Positions 26,155 through 34,296 of a stretch of 64,000 bases of DNA are shown here, piece after piece. Source of the stretch: Arthrobacter sp. RIT-PI-e (GTDB lineage: Bacteria; Actinomycetota; Actinomycetes; Actinomycetales; Micrococcaceae); the NCBI RefSeq assembly GCF_001187915.1, contig NZ_LGIU01000033.1, forward strand, positions 1 to 64,000, written 5' to 3'. Within the stretch, counting starts at the first letter, position 1. The number at the start of each line of letters is the position of its first letter. Made by a program: the position numbers and the translations under genes. The notes beneath the pieces were generated by a model. It was given only the letters and a program-made list of their open reading frames with translations, was not told the origin of the DNA and made no database searches.

Positions 26155-26907
26155 ATGGCCCCGGGGGACCTGCTGTCGCAGGCCGTCGCTGAGGTCCCGT
26201 TCGACGAGAAGGAGGCAGAGCTCCTCTCCGGCGGTGTACCCCGCGGCTACAAGGCGCTCACCACCGCCACCGCCAAGCTCGTGAAGGCCGGTTGGCTGGT
26301 CAAGGGCCGTAGCGGCTGGACCGCCACGGAGGAGGGTGCCCGCGCCGTCGCCGCCTTCCCCGACGCCGACTCGTTCGCGAACGCCATGGTCAGCGGCGCA
26401 CCCGTGCCCGACGCCCCCGCGGCTCCCGCCGAGCACGCACCGCAGGCCCCCGAGCAGCTGGGCGAGGAGGCACAGGCCGGTTCCGCCGAGGACCCCACTC
26501 CCCCGGACGTCACGCCCACCCTCGACGTCGACGTCGACTCCGCCGCGCCCTCCCCCACCGACGTGGCACCCGAGGACGCGGAGCCCATCGGCGAGTCCTG
26601 GCAGGACCAGCCGCAGTCGGGCACCCCCGCCGGCGACCTCGACCCGCTCTTCGGCGAGGACGGCCACTGGACCACGCACCTCCGGGAACTGCAGCTGACC
26701 TACGACGCCAACGACAACGTGTGGGCGCAGACCCTGCAGCTGCCGGCCGGCAACTACCAGTTCAAGATCGTGGTCAACGGCTCCTGGGACGAGAACTACG
26801 GCCGCTTCGGTGTGCGCAACGGCGACAACCACGAGCTGCACCTGCTCTCGGACACCGCCGTGACCATCCGCTTCGACTACGGCACCACGGACATCGTCAT
26901 CTCCTAG
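26155..26907 (+). CDS. Winged-helix / X25 (pullulanase-type) carbohydrate-binding protein
   Basis: From the first standard start the product is 250 aa. The N-terminal 75 residues look like a small winged-helix fold (KALTTATAKLVKAGWLVKGRSG). An acidic Pro/Ala linker (about 80-165) follows. The C-terminal 85 residues match the X25 module of bacillary pullulanases (YDANDNVWAQTLQLPAGNY, QFKIVVNGSWDENYG, VTIRFDY). A coding-like extension MATRNRINERLRTT-type, but beginning with ATC at 26074, lies 7 nt after GAAGGAG. The gene may really start there on a rare ATC or have lost its ATG. No signal peptide, so glycogen or an intracellular alpha-glucan is the plausible ligand. Confidence 0.75.
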   Translation: MAPGDLLSQAVAEVPFDEKEAELLSGGVPRGYKALTTATAKLVKAGWLVKGRSGWTATEEGARAVAAFPDADSFANAMVSGAPVPDAPAAPAEHAPQAPEQLGEEAQAGSAEDPTPPDVTPTLDVDVDSAAPSPTDVAPEDAEPIGESWQDQPQSGTPAGDLDPLFGEDGHWTTHLRELQLTYDANDNVWAQTLQLPAGNYQFKIVVNGSWDENYGRFGVRNGDNHELHLLSDTAVTIRFDYGTTDIVIS

Positions 26908-27032
26908 TTCCCGCCGCATCCTCCGGCCCCGCCCGCTGCCACCCCCGGCAGCCGGCGGGGCCGTCGTCGTCCTCGCGGCCCCGTCACTGCGGCCGGTCTG
27001 CCGTCGTCGTGCGTTCCGCCGCCCGAAACGCA

Positions 27033-27103
27033 CGCGTTCTCCGCGAAAAGGGCGTGTCGCGCACGGACACGCCGGGAAACGGCCGCCCGGCCGGGGAAAG
27101 CCG
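27033..27103. repeat. 71-bp intergenic repeat, copy A
   Basis: This matches copy B (27930-28000) at 61 of 71 positions. It contains a conserved inner hairpin (GGCGTGTC...GACACGCC) and a second GC-rich palindrome (CGGCC..GGCCG). It lies between the X25 gene and the DsbA-like gene, ending 63 bp before the latter. Confidence 0.8.
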
Positions 27104-27166
27104 TGCACGACGATGCAACCCGGAGGAGCCTTGACCCCTCGACCGCGGTGTCCCTAGCGTGAGGTC

Positions 27167-27886
27167 ATGACCTCCCCCGACATCAGGTTCTACTTCGACC
27201 CCGTGTGCCCCTTCGCCTGGATGACCAGCAAGTGGCTGCGGATGGTCACCGAGCAGCGCGACTACACGGTGGAGTGGCGCTTCATCTCACTGCGGCTGCT
27301 CAACGCCTCCGTGGACTACGACGCCCACTTCCCGGCCGGCTACGAGGCCGGGCACACCGCGGGCCTGCGCCTCCTGCGGGTGGCCTCCCGTGTCCGCGAC
27401 GAGCACGGGCCCGACGCCGTGGCGCGCCTGTACGAACGCCTCGGCACGCACATCTTCGACACGCGCGAGGACGATTCCGACGGCGGCCACCGCGGGACGC
27501 CTGAGTTCCTGACGCCGATCCTCACCGAGCTCGGCCTGCCCACGGACCTGGCCGAAGCACTCGAGGACACCGGCCGGGACGCCGTCATCCAGGCCGAGAC
27601 CGACGAGGCGCTCTCCCTCACGGGGAAGGACGTGGGCACGCCGATCATCCACGTCGACCCGCCCGAGGGCGTGGCGTTCTTCGGTCCTGTGATCAGCCGC
27701 CTGCCCGCGCCGGAGGACGCCGCCGCACTGTGGGACCACGTGGTAGGGCTGGCCCGCTTCCCGGGCTTCGCCGAGCTCAAGCGGAGTCTCCGCGAACGGC
27801 CGCAGCTGCGGAGCTTCGGGGTGGCCGAGGACGAGGCGGGGCAGCAGGAGGACTGGCACGGCGGGAGCCGCCGGACCAAGAAGTAG
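27167..27886 (+). CDS. DsbA-family / mycothiol-dependent nitroreductase-like protein
   Basis: This 239-aa thioredoxin-fold protein begins DIRFYFDPVCPFAWMTSKWL and carries a helical insertion, as in Rv2466c-type mycothiol-dependent nitroreductases and 2-hydroxychromene-2-carboxylate isomerases. The cis-Pro loop is GTPIIHVDPP. Where Rv2466c has CPWC, this protein has CPFA (Cys14, Ala17), so it is a one-cysteine version that could still form a mixed disulfide with mycothiol. It is cytosolic. It is flanked on both sides by copies of the 71-bp repeat. Confidence 0.8.
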   Translation: MTSPDIRFYFDPVCPFAWMTSKWLRMVTEQRDYTVEWRFISLRLLNASVDYDAHFPAGYEAGHTAGLRLLRVASRVRDEHGPDAVARLYERLGTHIFDTREDDSDGGHRGTPEFLTPILTELGLPTDLAEALEDTGRDAVIQAETDEALSLTGKDVGTPIIHVDPPEGVAFFGPVISRLPAPEDAAALWDHVVGLARFPGFAELKRSLRERPQLRSFGVAEDEAGQQEDWHGGSRRTKK

Positions 27887-27929
27887 GCGCCGCAGGAGGG
27901 CATCCGGACCCGGGCCGTGCCGAGATGTC

Positions 27930-28000
27930 CGCGTTTCCCGGGAAAAGTGCGTGTCGTGCCCGGACACGCCGGGGAACGGCCGTCCGGCCGCTGAAAGCCG
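27930..28000. repeat. 71-bp intergenic repeat, copy B
   Basis: Second copy of the element at 27033-27103, same orientation, starting 44 bp after the DsbA-like stop. The hairpin arms are conserved while the loop differs, which hints at selection on structure. Confidence 0.8.
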
Positions 28001-28108
28001 AGCAACAGCGCACGGCACCATGACGGCGATAAGCTCCTGTCAAGACTCCACGGGAAAGCCCCCGGCGGGCCGTTCCGCGGTAGCCGCACCACGCCGTACA
28101 TTGACCCC

Positions 28109-28687
28109 ATGAGCAATGACGCCCACCCCGTAGCCGTTCCCCTGTTCGATCCCGACGGCGGCGACGACCAGCCCGCCGAAGCCCTCGAGGCGCTGATCAC
28201 CTCGGTCGAGGCGGAGATGACGGAGCTCCACTTCTCCCGTTTCACGCAGAACGACGCGGTGGCCCTCGGTGAGCTGCTGGTGCAGCTCGGTGTGGAGCGC
28301 GAGCTGCCGATCGCCATCGGCATCAGCAGACCGAACCACCTCCTCTTCCGGGCCGCCCTCGACGGTGCGACCCCGGACAACGACCTCTGGCTGGAGGCCA
28401 AGACCCGGACGGCGGCGCGGTACCTCGCTCCGTCCCTGCTGGTGGGCCTGCGGGCCCGGCGCGGCGGCGGGCAGATGGCGGACAACCCGCTGTTCGACTC
28501 CTCCACCCACTCGGCCCACGGAGGCGCCGTCCCCGTCGTCGTCCACGGTGCGGGGGTGGTGGCGGTGGTGACCGTCTCCGGCCTGCCGCAGCTCGAGGAC
28601 CACCGGCTCGTGGTCGAGGCTCTGCGCATGCTCCACGCCGCCGACGGTCCGAGGACCCCCGGAGCGGGTGAGCCGGATCACCTGTAG
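28109..28687 (+). CDS. UPF0303 / haem-degrading-domain family protein
   Basis: This 192-aa protein with a GlcG/HbpS-like fold carries GELLVQLGVERELPIAIGIS, then NHLLFRAALDGATPDNDLWL, AHGGAVPVVV and VTVSGLPQLEDHRLVVEAL. All are characteristic of UPF0303. Some members bind haem or flavin-like ligands; cellular role is unknown. It is a distant structural relative of the GlcG/HbpS gene at 3.7 kb. It stands alone upstream of the riboswitch-controlled operon. A 14-bp direct repeat (28684-28697, 28710-28723) overlaps its stop codon. Confidence 0.85.
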   Translation: MSNDAHPVAVPLFDPDGGDDQPAEALEALITSVEAEMTELHFSRFTQNDAVALGELLVQLGVERELPIAIGISRPNHLLFRAALDGATPDNDLWLEAKTRTAARYLAPSLLVGLRARRGGGQMADNPLFDSSTHSAHGGAVPVVVHGAGVVAVVTVSGLPQLEDHRLVVEALRMLHAADGPRTPGAGEPDHL

Positions 28688-28822
28688 GACCGGGCGAAGC
28701 GAGTCACCCGTAGGACCGGGCGATACGGGGCTCCGGTGAGTCCCCGGACGACGCCGCGTGACCGTTTGTGACGCCGGGTGCTGGCGCACCCCGCGTCCCG
28801 TGCGCTTCACTGGGTCCTGTAA

Positions 28823-28915
28823 CCATCCCGAGCGGCCGAGAGACCTGGATCGACGACGCCGCAGCAACCCTCCCCGTGTAGCAACGGGGAACGGTGCTAC
28901 TGCCAGGACCGATGG
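28823..28915 (+). ncRNA. SAM-I (S-box) riboswitch
   Basis: The P1 strands CCATC (28823-28827) and GATGG (28911-28915) close a core with GAGCGGCCGAGAGACCTGG, then GACGCCGCAGCAACC, a CCCCGT..ACGGGG hairpin and GGTGCTACTGCC. These are the conserved S-box blocks in the right order. It lies 107 nt before the start of a transporter/monooxygenase operon. The 3' P1 strand plus flank (CCGATGGAG, 28909-28917) is exactly complementary to CTCCATCGG at 28992-29000, just before the ribosome-binding site. That gives a plausible SAM-responsive switch with expression off when SAM is high. Confidence 0.88.
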
Positions 28916-29021
28916 AGAAGCTACACGCTTTCGTTGGTCTCCCCTGCCGTGCTTCCGCACGCCCGGGTGACTGCTGGCTGTCCTGTCTGCCCTCCATCGG
29001 GCGATGATTCAGGAGCCCAGC

Positions 29022-30659
29022 GTGACGACAGCAAGCCCCAGTACACCCCGCACCCTCGCACTGCTCGCGGCAGCGGCAGGCCTTCTCCTCACCACATCGG
29101 GCTGCGGAGGACCAGCCGCAGCCAGCGAGGACGACACCTTCGTCTTCGCCACCGGCAAGGACATCTCGTGCCTGGACCCGCACGTCAACGGCGACATGCC
29201 GCAGGCGTCGCTGGCCGCGAACTACCTCGACTCCCTCGTCTCGCAGGACCGCGAGGGCGCCATCCATCCGTGGCTGGCCACGGAGTGGTCGGTGTCCGAG
29301 GACGGCCTCCGGTACACGTTCACGGTGCGCGACGACGTCTTCTTCACGGACGGCACCCCGTTCACGGCCGAGGCGGTGAAGGCGAACCTCGATCACATGG
29401 TGGATCCGGACACGCAGTCCGGCACCGCGGGCGGCTACCTCAAGCCCTACGTGGGGACCGAGGTGCTGGACGAGAGGACCGCCGTCGTCACCCTGAACCG
29501 TCCCTACGCCGCGTTCCTGGAGGTGCTCGCGCAGCCGTTCCTCGGCATCCAGTCCCCCGAGGCGCTGAAACGCCCGCTGGCCGAGAACTGCAACAGCCCC
29601 GTGGGAACGGGACCGTACAAGATCGTGGACTACGTGCAGCAGTCCACGGTCAGCCTGGAGCGCAACGAGGACTACAACTCCGCACCTCCCTACGCCCAGC
29701 ACACGGGACCCGCGCACATCGAACGGGTGGAATGGCGGATCGTCCCCGAGGACTCCACCCGCTACGGGCTCCTCCGCGCCGGGCAGGTGGACGCCCTGGA
29801 TCTCATGCCGTCCGTGCACTTCGCCGAGGCGGAGGCGGACCCGGACGTGGAGCTGATCCTCCAGGACCGCCCCGGCAACCCCACCAACCTGAACCTCAAC
29901 ACCACGCGGGCGCCGTTCGACGACCTCCGCGTGCGCAAGGCCTTCCTGCACAGCGCCTACGTGGAGGCGGGGATTGACAGCGTGTACTTCGGCACGGTGA
30001 CACCGGCCTCCGGCCCGCTGAGTTCCGCGACCACCTACTACTCCCCCGACTTCGAGGACGTCTACGCCCCGGACCCGGAGGAGGCCGCACGCCTGCTGGA
30101 CGACGCCGGGTGGACGGAGCGGGACGAGGAAGGCTATCGCGTGAAGGACGGTGAGCGCCTCACCCTGCACTTCCCGTACGCCCCGAACTCCTGGCCCACC
30201 GCGCACCAGGCGCTGGTGACGCAGATCCAGGCCACCGCGAAGAAGGCCGGCTTCGAGGTGCTCATCGAGAACGGCGATCTCGCCTCGGTGAGCAAGCGCG
30301 GCAACTCCTCGGACTACGACCTCCGCGCGAACTACTGGAACACGAACACGGCGGACGTGCTGCGGATCGTGTTCTCCACCGAGTACACGAAGTCCGCGGG
30401 CAGCGTGCCGAACGGGTCCGGTTTCACGGACCCGGAGCTCGACGGCATCTTGGGTGACGCCCTCGCCTCCGAGGACCCGGAGGTCCGCGCAGACCTCTAC
30501 TACCGGGCGCAGCAGATCGTCAGCGACAACGCCCTGCAGTTGCGGCTCTACAACCAGGCCAGCCAGCTCGCGTTCCGCACGGACGATCACGCGAACCTCA
30601 CCTTGGAGCCCAGCCTCTCCCTCCCCTACCTCTACGACGTGACGGCGGTCGACAACTGA
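29022..30659 (+). CDS. ABC solute-binding lipoprotein, family 5 (peptide/nickel type)
   Basis: This 545-aa extracellular binding protein has a lipoprotein signal ending LLLTTSGC and SBP_bac_5 landmarks (ATEWSVSEDGLRYTFTVRDD, FTAEAVKANLDHM, VGTGPYKI). I placed the start at GTG 29022 because AGGAG lies 6 nt upstream; the ATG at 29004 would precede that site. It is first in a SAM-riboswitch operon with oxygenases. The ligand is therefore probably an organosulfur compound rather than a peptide (inference). Confidence 0.87.
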   Translation: MTTASPSTPRTLALLAAAAGLLLTTSGCGGPAAASEDDTFVFATGKDISCLDPHVNGDMPQASLAANYLDSLVSQDREGAIHPWLATEWSVSEDGLRYTFTVRDDVFFTDGTPFTAEAVKANLDHMVDPDTQSGTAGGYLKPYVGTEVLDERTAVVTLNRPYAAFLEVLAQPFLGIQSPEALKRPLAENCNSPVGTGPYKIVDYVQQSTVSLERNEDYNSAPPYAQHTGPAHIERVEWRIVPEDSTRYGLLRAGQVDALDLMPSVHFAEAEADPDVELILQDRPGNPTNLNLNTTRAPFDDLRVRKAFLHSAYVEAGIDSVYFGTVTPASGPLSSATTYYSPDFEDVYAPDPEEAARLLDDAGWTERDEEGYRVKDGERLTLHFPYAPNSWPTAHQALVTQIQATAKKAGFEVLIENGDLASVSKRGNSSDYDLRANYWNTNTADVLRIVFSTEYTKSAGSVPNGSGFTDPELDGILGDALASEDPEVRADLYYRAQQIVSDNALQLRLYNQASQLAFRTDDHANLTLEPSLSLPYLYDVTAVDN

Positions 30660-31663
30660 TGACAGCGAGTACAGCACCCCTGACAGCCGGCGCCGCACCC
30701 CGCACCACGACGACGGCGGGCGCCACCGGACGAGCGATCACCCGGCGGGTGGCCGGCAGCGTCCTCGTCCTCTGGGCGTCGGTGACGCTCACGTTCTTCG
30801 TGCTCCGCCTCACCCCGGGCGATCCGATCACCGCGATCCTCGGCGGGGCCGGTTCCGCACCCTCCGAGGAGACGGTGGCCGCACTGCGGGCCGAGTACGG
30901 CCTCGACCAGCCCGTGATCGTGCAGTACCTGGGCTATCTCGGCGGGCTCCTGCGCGGGGACTTCGGGACCTCCTACGTGTTCCAGGTCCCCGTCTGGGAC
31001 ATCGTGGGCCCGCAGATCCTGCCCACCCTGCAGCTCGCGGGCCTCGCCCTGGTGTTCGCCTGGGGCCTCGCCCTCACCTTCACCCTCCTCACCGTGGGCC
31101 GCGGTCGGGTGCTGGACGGCGTGGGCCGCTCGGTGGAGGTGCTCTTCGCCTCCCTCCCCGCGTTCTGGGTGGGCATCATGCTCGCGGTGGTGTTCGCCGT
31201 GACCCTCGGCTGGTTCCCGGTGGCGGGCGACGACGGCTTCGTCTCCCTGGTGCTGCCGGCGCTCTCCCTGGCGATCCCGCTGTCCGGGTTCATCGCCCAG
31301 GTCACGCGGTCCTCCTTCGAGGACGCCCTGGCCCAGCCCTTCGTGCTCAGCGCGAGGGCCCGCGGCCTCGGCGACACCGCCGTCCGGATCACCCACGCCC
31401 TCCGCCACGCGATCCTCCCCGGCATCACGCTCTCCGCATGGGCCGTGGGCTCCCTCATGAGCTCCGCCGTCGTCGCGGAGATCATCTTCGCCCGGCCCGG
31501 GCTCGGCCGCTCCCTCGTGGACGCCATCACCAACCGCGACCTGCCCATCACCCTCGCCGTGGTGGTCGTCATCGCCGCGGTCTACATCCTCGTGAACCTC
31601 GCGGTGGACGTCCTCTACCGCGTGGTGGACCCGCGCACCTCCTCGAAGGGATCCGCAGCATGA
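30659..31663 (+). CDS. ABC transporter permease 1 (DppB-like)
   Basis: This 334-aa inner-membrane protein has six membrane helices. It shows the DppB/OppB features RLTPGDPITAILG near the first helix and the cytoplasmic EAA-like loop LSARARGLGDTAVRITHAL. Its ATG shares one base with the TGA of the binding-protein gene (TGATG), and it overlaps the next permease by 4 bp. It forms the channel of the operon's importer together with the second permease. Confidence 0.9.
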   Translation: MTASTAPLTAGAAPRTTTTAGATGRAITRRVAGSVLVLWASVTLTFFVLRLTPGDPITAILGGAGSAPSEETVAALRAEYGLDQPVIVQYLGYLGGLLRGDFGTSYVFQVPVWDIVGPQILPTLQLAGLALVFAWGLALTFTLLTVGRGRVLDGVGRSVEVLFASLPAFWVGIMLAVVFAVTLGWFPVAGDDGFVSLVLPALSLAIPLSGFIAQVTRSSFEDALAQPFVLSARARGLGDTAVRITHALRHAILPGITLSAWAVGSLMSSAVVAEIIFARPGLGRSLVDAITNRDLPITLAVVVVIAAVYILVNLAVDVLYRVVDPRTSSKGSAA

Positions 31664-32568
31664 GCATCACCCTGAATCCGAACTCCGACACCGGCACCAC
31701 GGCCTCCGCCCCGGGGACACCTGAACCACCCCGCCGTACGCGCACCGGTGCCGTCCGGTTCGTCCGGAACACCCCGATCGGTGTGTGGGTCGCCGCGGCC
31801 GTCCTCACCTTCCTGGTGCTGGCGGCGATCCTCCCCTCCGTGTTCCTGCAGCAGGACCCGTTCGAGATCGACCCGGCCAACGCCTTCGCGGCCCCCGGCG
31901 CCGGTCACCCGTTCGGTACGGACCAGAACGGCCGTGACGTCTTCTCCCGCGTGATCGCCGGGACGGGCCAGTCCCTGCTCCTCGGGCTCGCCGCCACCGC
32001 GATCGGCCTGCTCCTCGGCGGCCTGCTGGGGATCACCGCCGGGATCTCCGGGAAGTGGGTGGACTCGGCGATCTGCCGTTTCGTGGAGATCCTCTTCGCG
32101 TTCCCCGGGCTGCTGCTCGCGCTGATCGTGATCGCCGTGTCCGGCACCGGCGTGGTCACCGCGGCCCTCGCCGTCGGGGTGGGCACCGCACCCGGGTACG
32201 CCCGGATGCTCCGGACCCAGACCCTGCAGGTGGTGGCGGCACCCTACGTGGAGACAGCCCTGTCGCTCGGCCGGTCCCGGTCCCACATCCTCTGGCACAC
32301 GATCGTCCCCAACGTGGCCCGCCCGCTGTTCGTCCTGGTGACCCTCGGGATCGGGCAGGCGATCGTCTGGGCGTCGTCCTTGAGCTTCCTCGGACTGGGC
32401 GCCCAGCCGCCGGCCGCCGAGTGGGGTGCCATGCTCGCCGATGGCCGCAACTACCTCCAGGTGGCCTGGTGGATCGCGGCGTTCCCCGGCATCTTCATCA
32501 CCCTCGCCGCCCTCACCACCACGGTGGTGGGCCACCACCTGCAGCGCCGACTCGAAGCAGAGGTCTGA
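31660..32568 (+). CDS. ABC transporter permease 2 (DppC-like)
   Basis: This 302-aa permease has an N-terminal cytoplasmic tail, the DppC-type GTDQNGRDVFSRVIAG motif, and the EAA loop ALSLGRSRSHILWHTIVPN. The start ATG at 31660 overlaps the previous TGA (ATGA). Five to six hydrophobic helices follow. The ATPase gene starts 3 bp after its stop, so the four transport genes are translationally linked. Confidence 0.9.
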   Translation: MSITLNPNSDTGTTASAPGTPEPPRRTRTGAVRFVRNTPIGVWVAAAVLTFLVLAAILPSVFLQQDPFEIDPANAFAAPGAGHPFGTDQNGRDVFSRVIAGTGQSLLLGLAATAIGLLLGGLLGITAGISGKWVDSAICRFVEILFAFPGLLLALIVIAVSGTGVVTAALAVGVGTAPGYARMLRTQTLQVVAAPYVETALSLGRSRSHILWHTIVPNVARPLFVLVTLGIGQAIVWASSLSFLGLGAQPPAAEWGAMLADGRNYLQVAWWIAAFPGIFITLAALTTTVVGHHLQRRLEAEV

Positions 32569-32571
32569 TCC

Positions 32572-34296
32572 ATGACAACGCCTGTGCAGCACCCGCTGCT
32601 CACCATCGACAACCTGAACGTCTCCTTCTCCACCCCCCGCGGCCCCGTGCACGTGGTCCGCGACCTCTCCCTGGCCCTGGCACCGGGGCAGGCCCTGGCC
32701 CTCGTGGGTGAATCGGGCTCCGGCAAGACCGTCACGGCCCGCACCCTCGTGGGGCTCAACGCCCCCAACGCCCGGGTGACCGCGGACCGCCTCGACGTGC
32801 TGGGGCAGGACGCCACCCGGCTCTCCGAGCGGCGGTGGCGGGCGCTGCGCGGCAAGGACATCGGCTACGTGCTGCAGGACGCGCTCGTCTCCCTCGACCC
32901 CTTGAGGACGGTGGGTCAGGAGATCGACGAGGCCCTGCGCGCCCACGGTGTGCGGCGCGCCGAGCGGCAGGAACGCATCCACGCGGCCCTGCGCGACGCC
33001 GGGATCCCCGACCCCGAGGTGCGTGCCCGGCAGCGCTCGAACGAGCTCTCCGGGGGCCTGCGCCAGCGCGCGCTGATCGCCCAGGCCACGGTGCTGGATC
33101 CGCGGCTCGTGATCGCCGACGAACCGACCACGGCCCTGGACGCCACCGTGCAGGCGCAGATCCTCGACCTGCTCGCAGGTCTCAAGGAGCAGGGCCGCGG
33201 GCTGATCCTCATCTCCCACGACCTCGCCGTGGTGAGCCGCCTCGCCGACGAGATCGCCGTGATGCAGCACGGGCGGATCGTGGAGTCCGGCCGCGCCGCC
33301 GAGGTGCTGGGGAACCCGCAGCACGCGTACACACGCCAGCTCATCGACGCCGTGCCCTCCGCCGCGGGCAGGGGCACGCGGCTCTCCTCCGTACCCCGCG
33401 TCGCCGTGGGCACGGCGCCCTCGCGCACCTCGGCGTTCGCCGCCGAGGCCCCCGCGCTCGAGGCACGGACCCTCGTCAAGACGTACCCGGCACCGGACGG
33501 TGCACGCCGCACCGTGGTGGACCACGTCTCCTTCACCCTGCAGCCGGGCACCACCCTCGGCATCGTCGGGGAATCCGGGTCGGGGAAGTCCACCACCGCG
33601 CGCATCGCTCTCGGCCTGACCGAGCCCGACGCCGGGACCGTCACGCTCGGCGGCCTGTCGTGGATGGGTCACCCGGACGGTCCCGGGATCGTCACCGAGG
33701 CCGTCCGCCGGCCGCACCGCCCGGACATCCAGCTCGTCAACCAGGACCCGCTGAGCAGCTTCGACCCGCGCTTCAGTGTCCAGCGGGTCCTCACCGACGC
33801 CCTCGACGCCGGCGCCGTGGGCAGCCCGCACGAGCGGGAGGACCGCGCGGCGGAGCTGCTGGGGCAGGTGGGGCTCCCGCTCGACCTGATCCACCGCCGT
33901 CCGCTGACCCTCTCCGGCGGGCAGCGCCAGCGCGTGGCCATCGCCCGCGCCCTGGCACTGCAGCCGCGCGTGCTGCTGCTGGACGAGCCGGTCTCCGCCC
34001 TGGACGTCTCCATCCAGGCGCAGGTGCTGGACCTCCTGGCGGACCTGCAGGAGCAGCTGCACCTGAGCTACCTGTTCATCAGCCACGACCTCGGCGTGAT
34101 CCACCACGTGGCGGATCACGTCCTGGTGCTCAAGGACGGCCGCGTGGTGGAGTCCGGCGACGCCTCCACCCTGTTCGTCGCCCCCACCACCGCCTACACC
34201 CGGGCCCTGCTCGACGCCGTGCCCGCGATGCCGGTCCGCACGAGCTCCGCGGCCGGCAGCACCCGCACCGCTCACACCAGTGAAGGAGCAGCATGA
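32572..34296 (+). CDS. ABC transporter ATP-binding protein, two fused ATPase domains
   Basis: This 574-aa protein carries two complete nucleotide-binding domains. The first has Walker A GESGSGKT (46-53), the signature LSGGLRQRA and Walker B LVIADEPT. The second has GESGSGKST near 335, LSGGQRQRV and VLLLDEPVSALD. It corresponds to a DppD-DppF fusion and energises the two permeases. It overlaps the monooxygenase gene by 4 bp, tying import directly to oxidation. Confidence 0.92.
   Translation: MTTPVQHPLLTIDNLNVSFSTPRGPVHVVRDLSLALAPGQALALVGESGSGKTVTARTLVGLNAPNARVTADRLDVLGQDATRLSERRWRALRGKDIGYVLQDALVSLDPLRTVGQEIDEALRAHGVRRAERQERIHAALRDAGIPDPEVRARQRSNELSGGLRQRALIAQATVLDPRLVIADEPTTALDATVQAQILDLLAGLKEQGRGLILISHDLAVVSRLADEIAVMQHGRIVESGRAAEVLGNPQHAYTRQLIDAVPSAAGRGTRLSSVPRVAVGTAPSRTSAFAAEAPALEARTLVKTYPAPDGARRTVVDHVSFTLQPGTTLGIVGESGSGKSTTARIALGLTEPDAGTVTLGGLSWMGHPDGPGIVTEAVRRPHRPDIQLVNQDPLSSFDPRFSVQRVLTDALDAGAVGSPHEREDRAAELLGQVGLPLDLIHRRPLTLSGGQRQRVAIARALALQPRVLLLDEPVSALDVSIQAQVLDLLADLQEQLHLSYLFISHDLGVIHHVADHVLVLKDGRVVESGDASTLFVAPTTAYTRALLDAVPAMPVRTSSAAGSTRTAHTSEGAA

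Noticed and set aside
28680-28822. Additional regulatory element from the 14-bp direct repeat GTAGGACCGGGCGA
   Set aside because: One copy overlaps the UPF0303 stop codon and neither shows dyad symmetry; nothing links it to a regulator.
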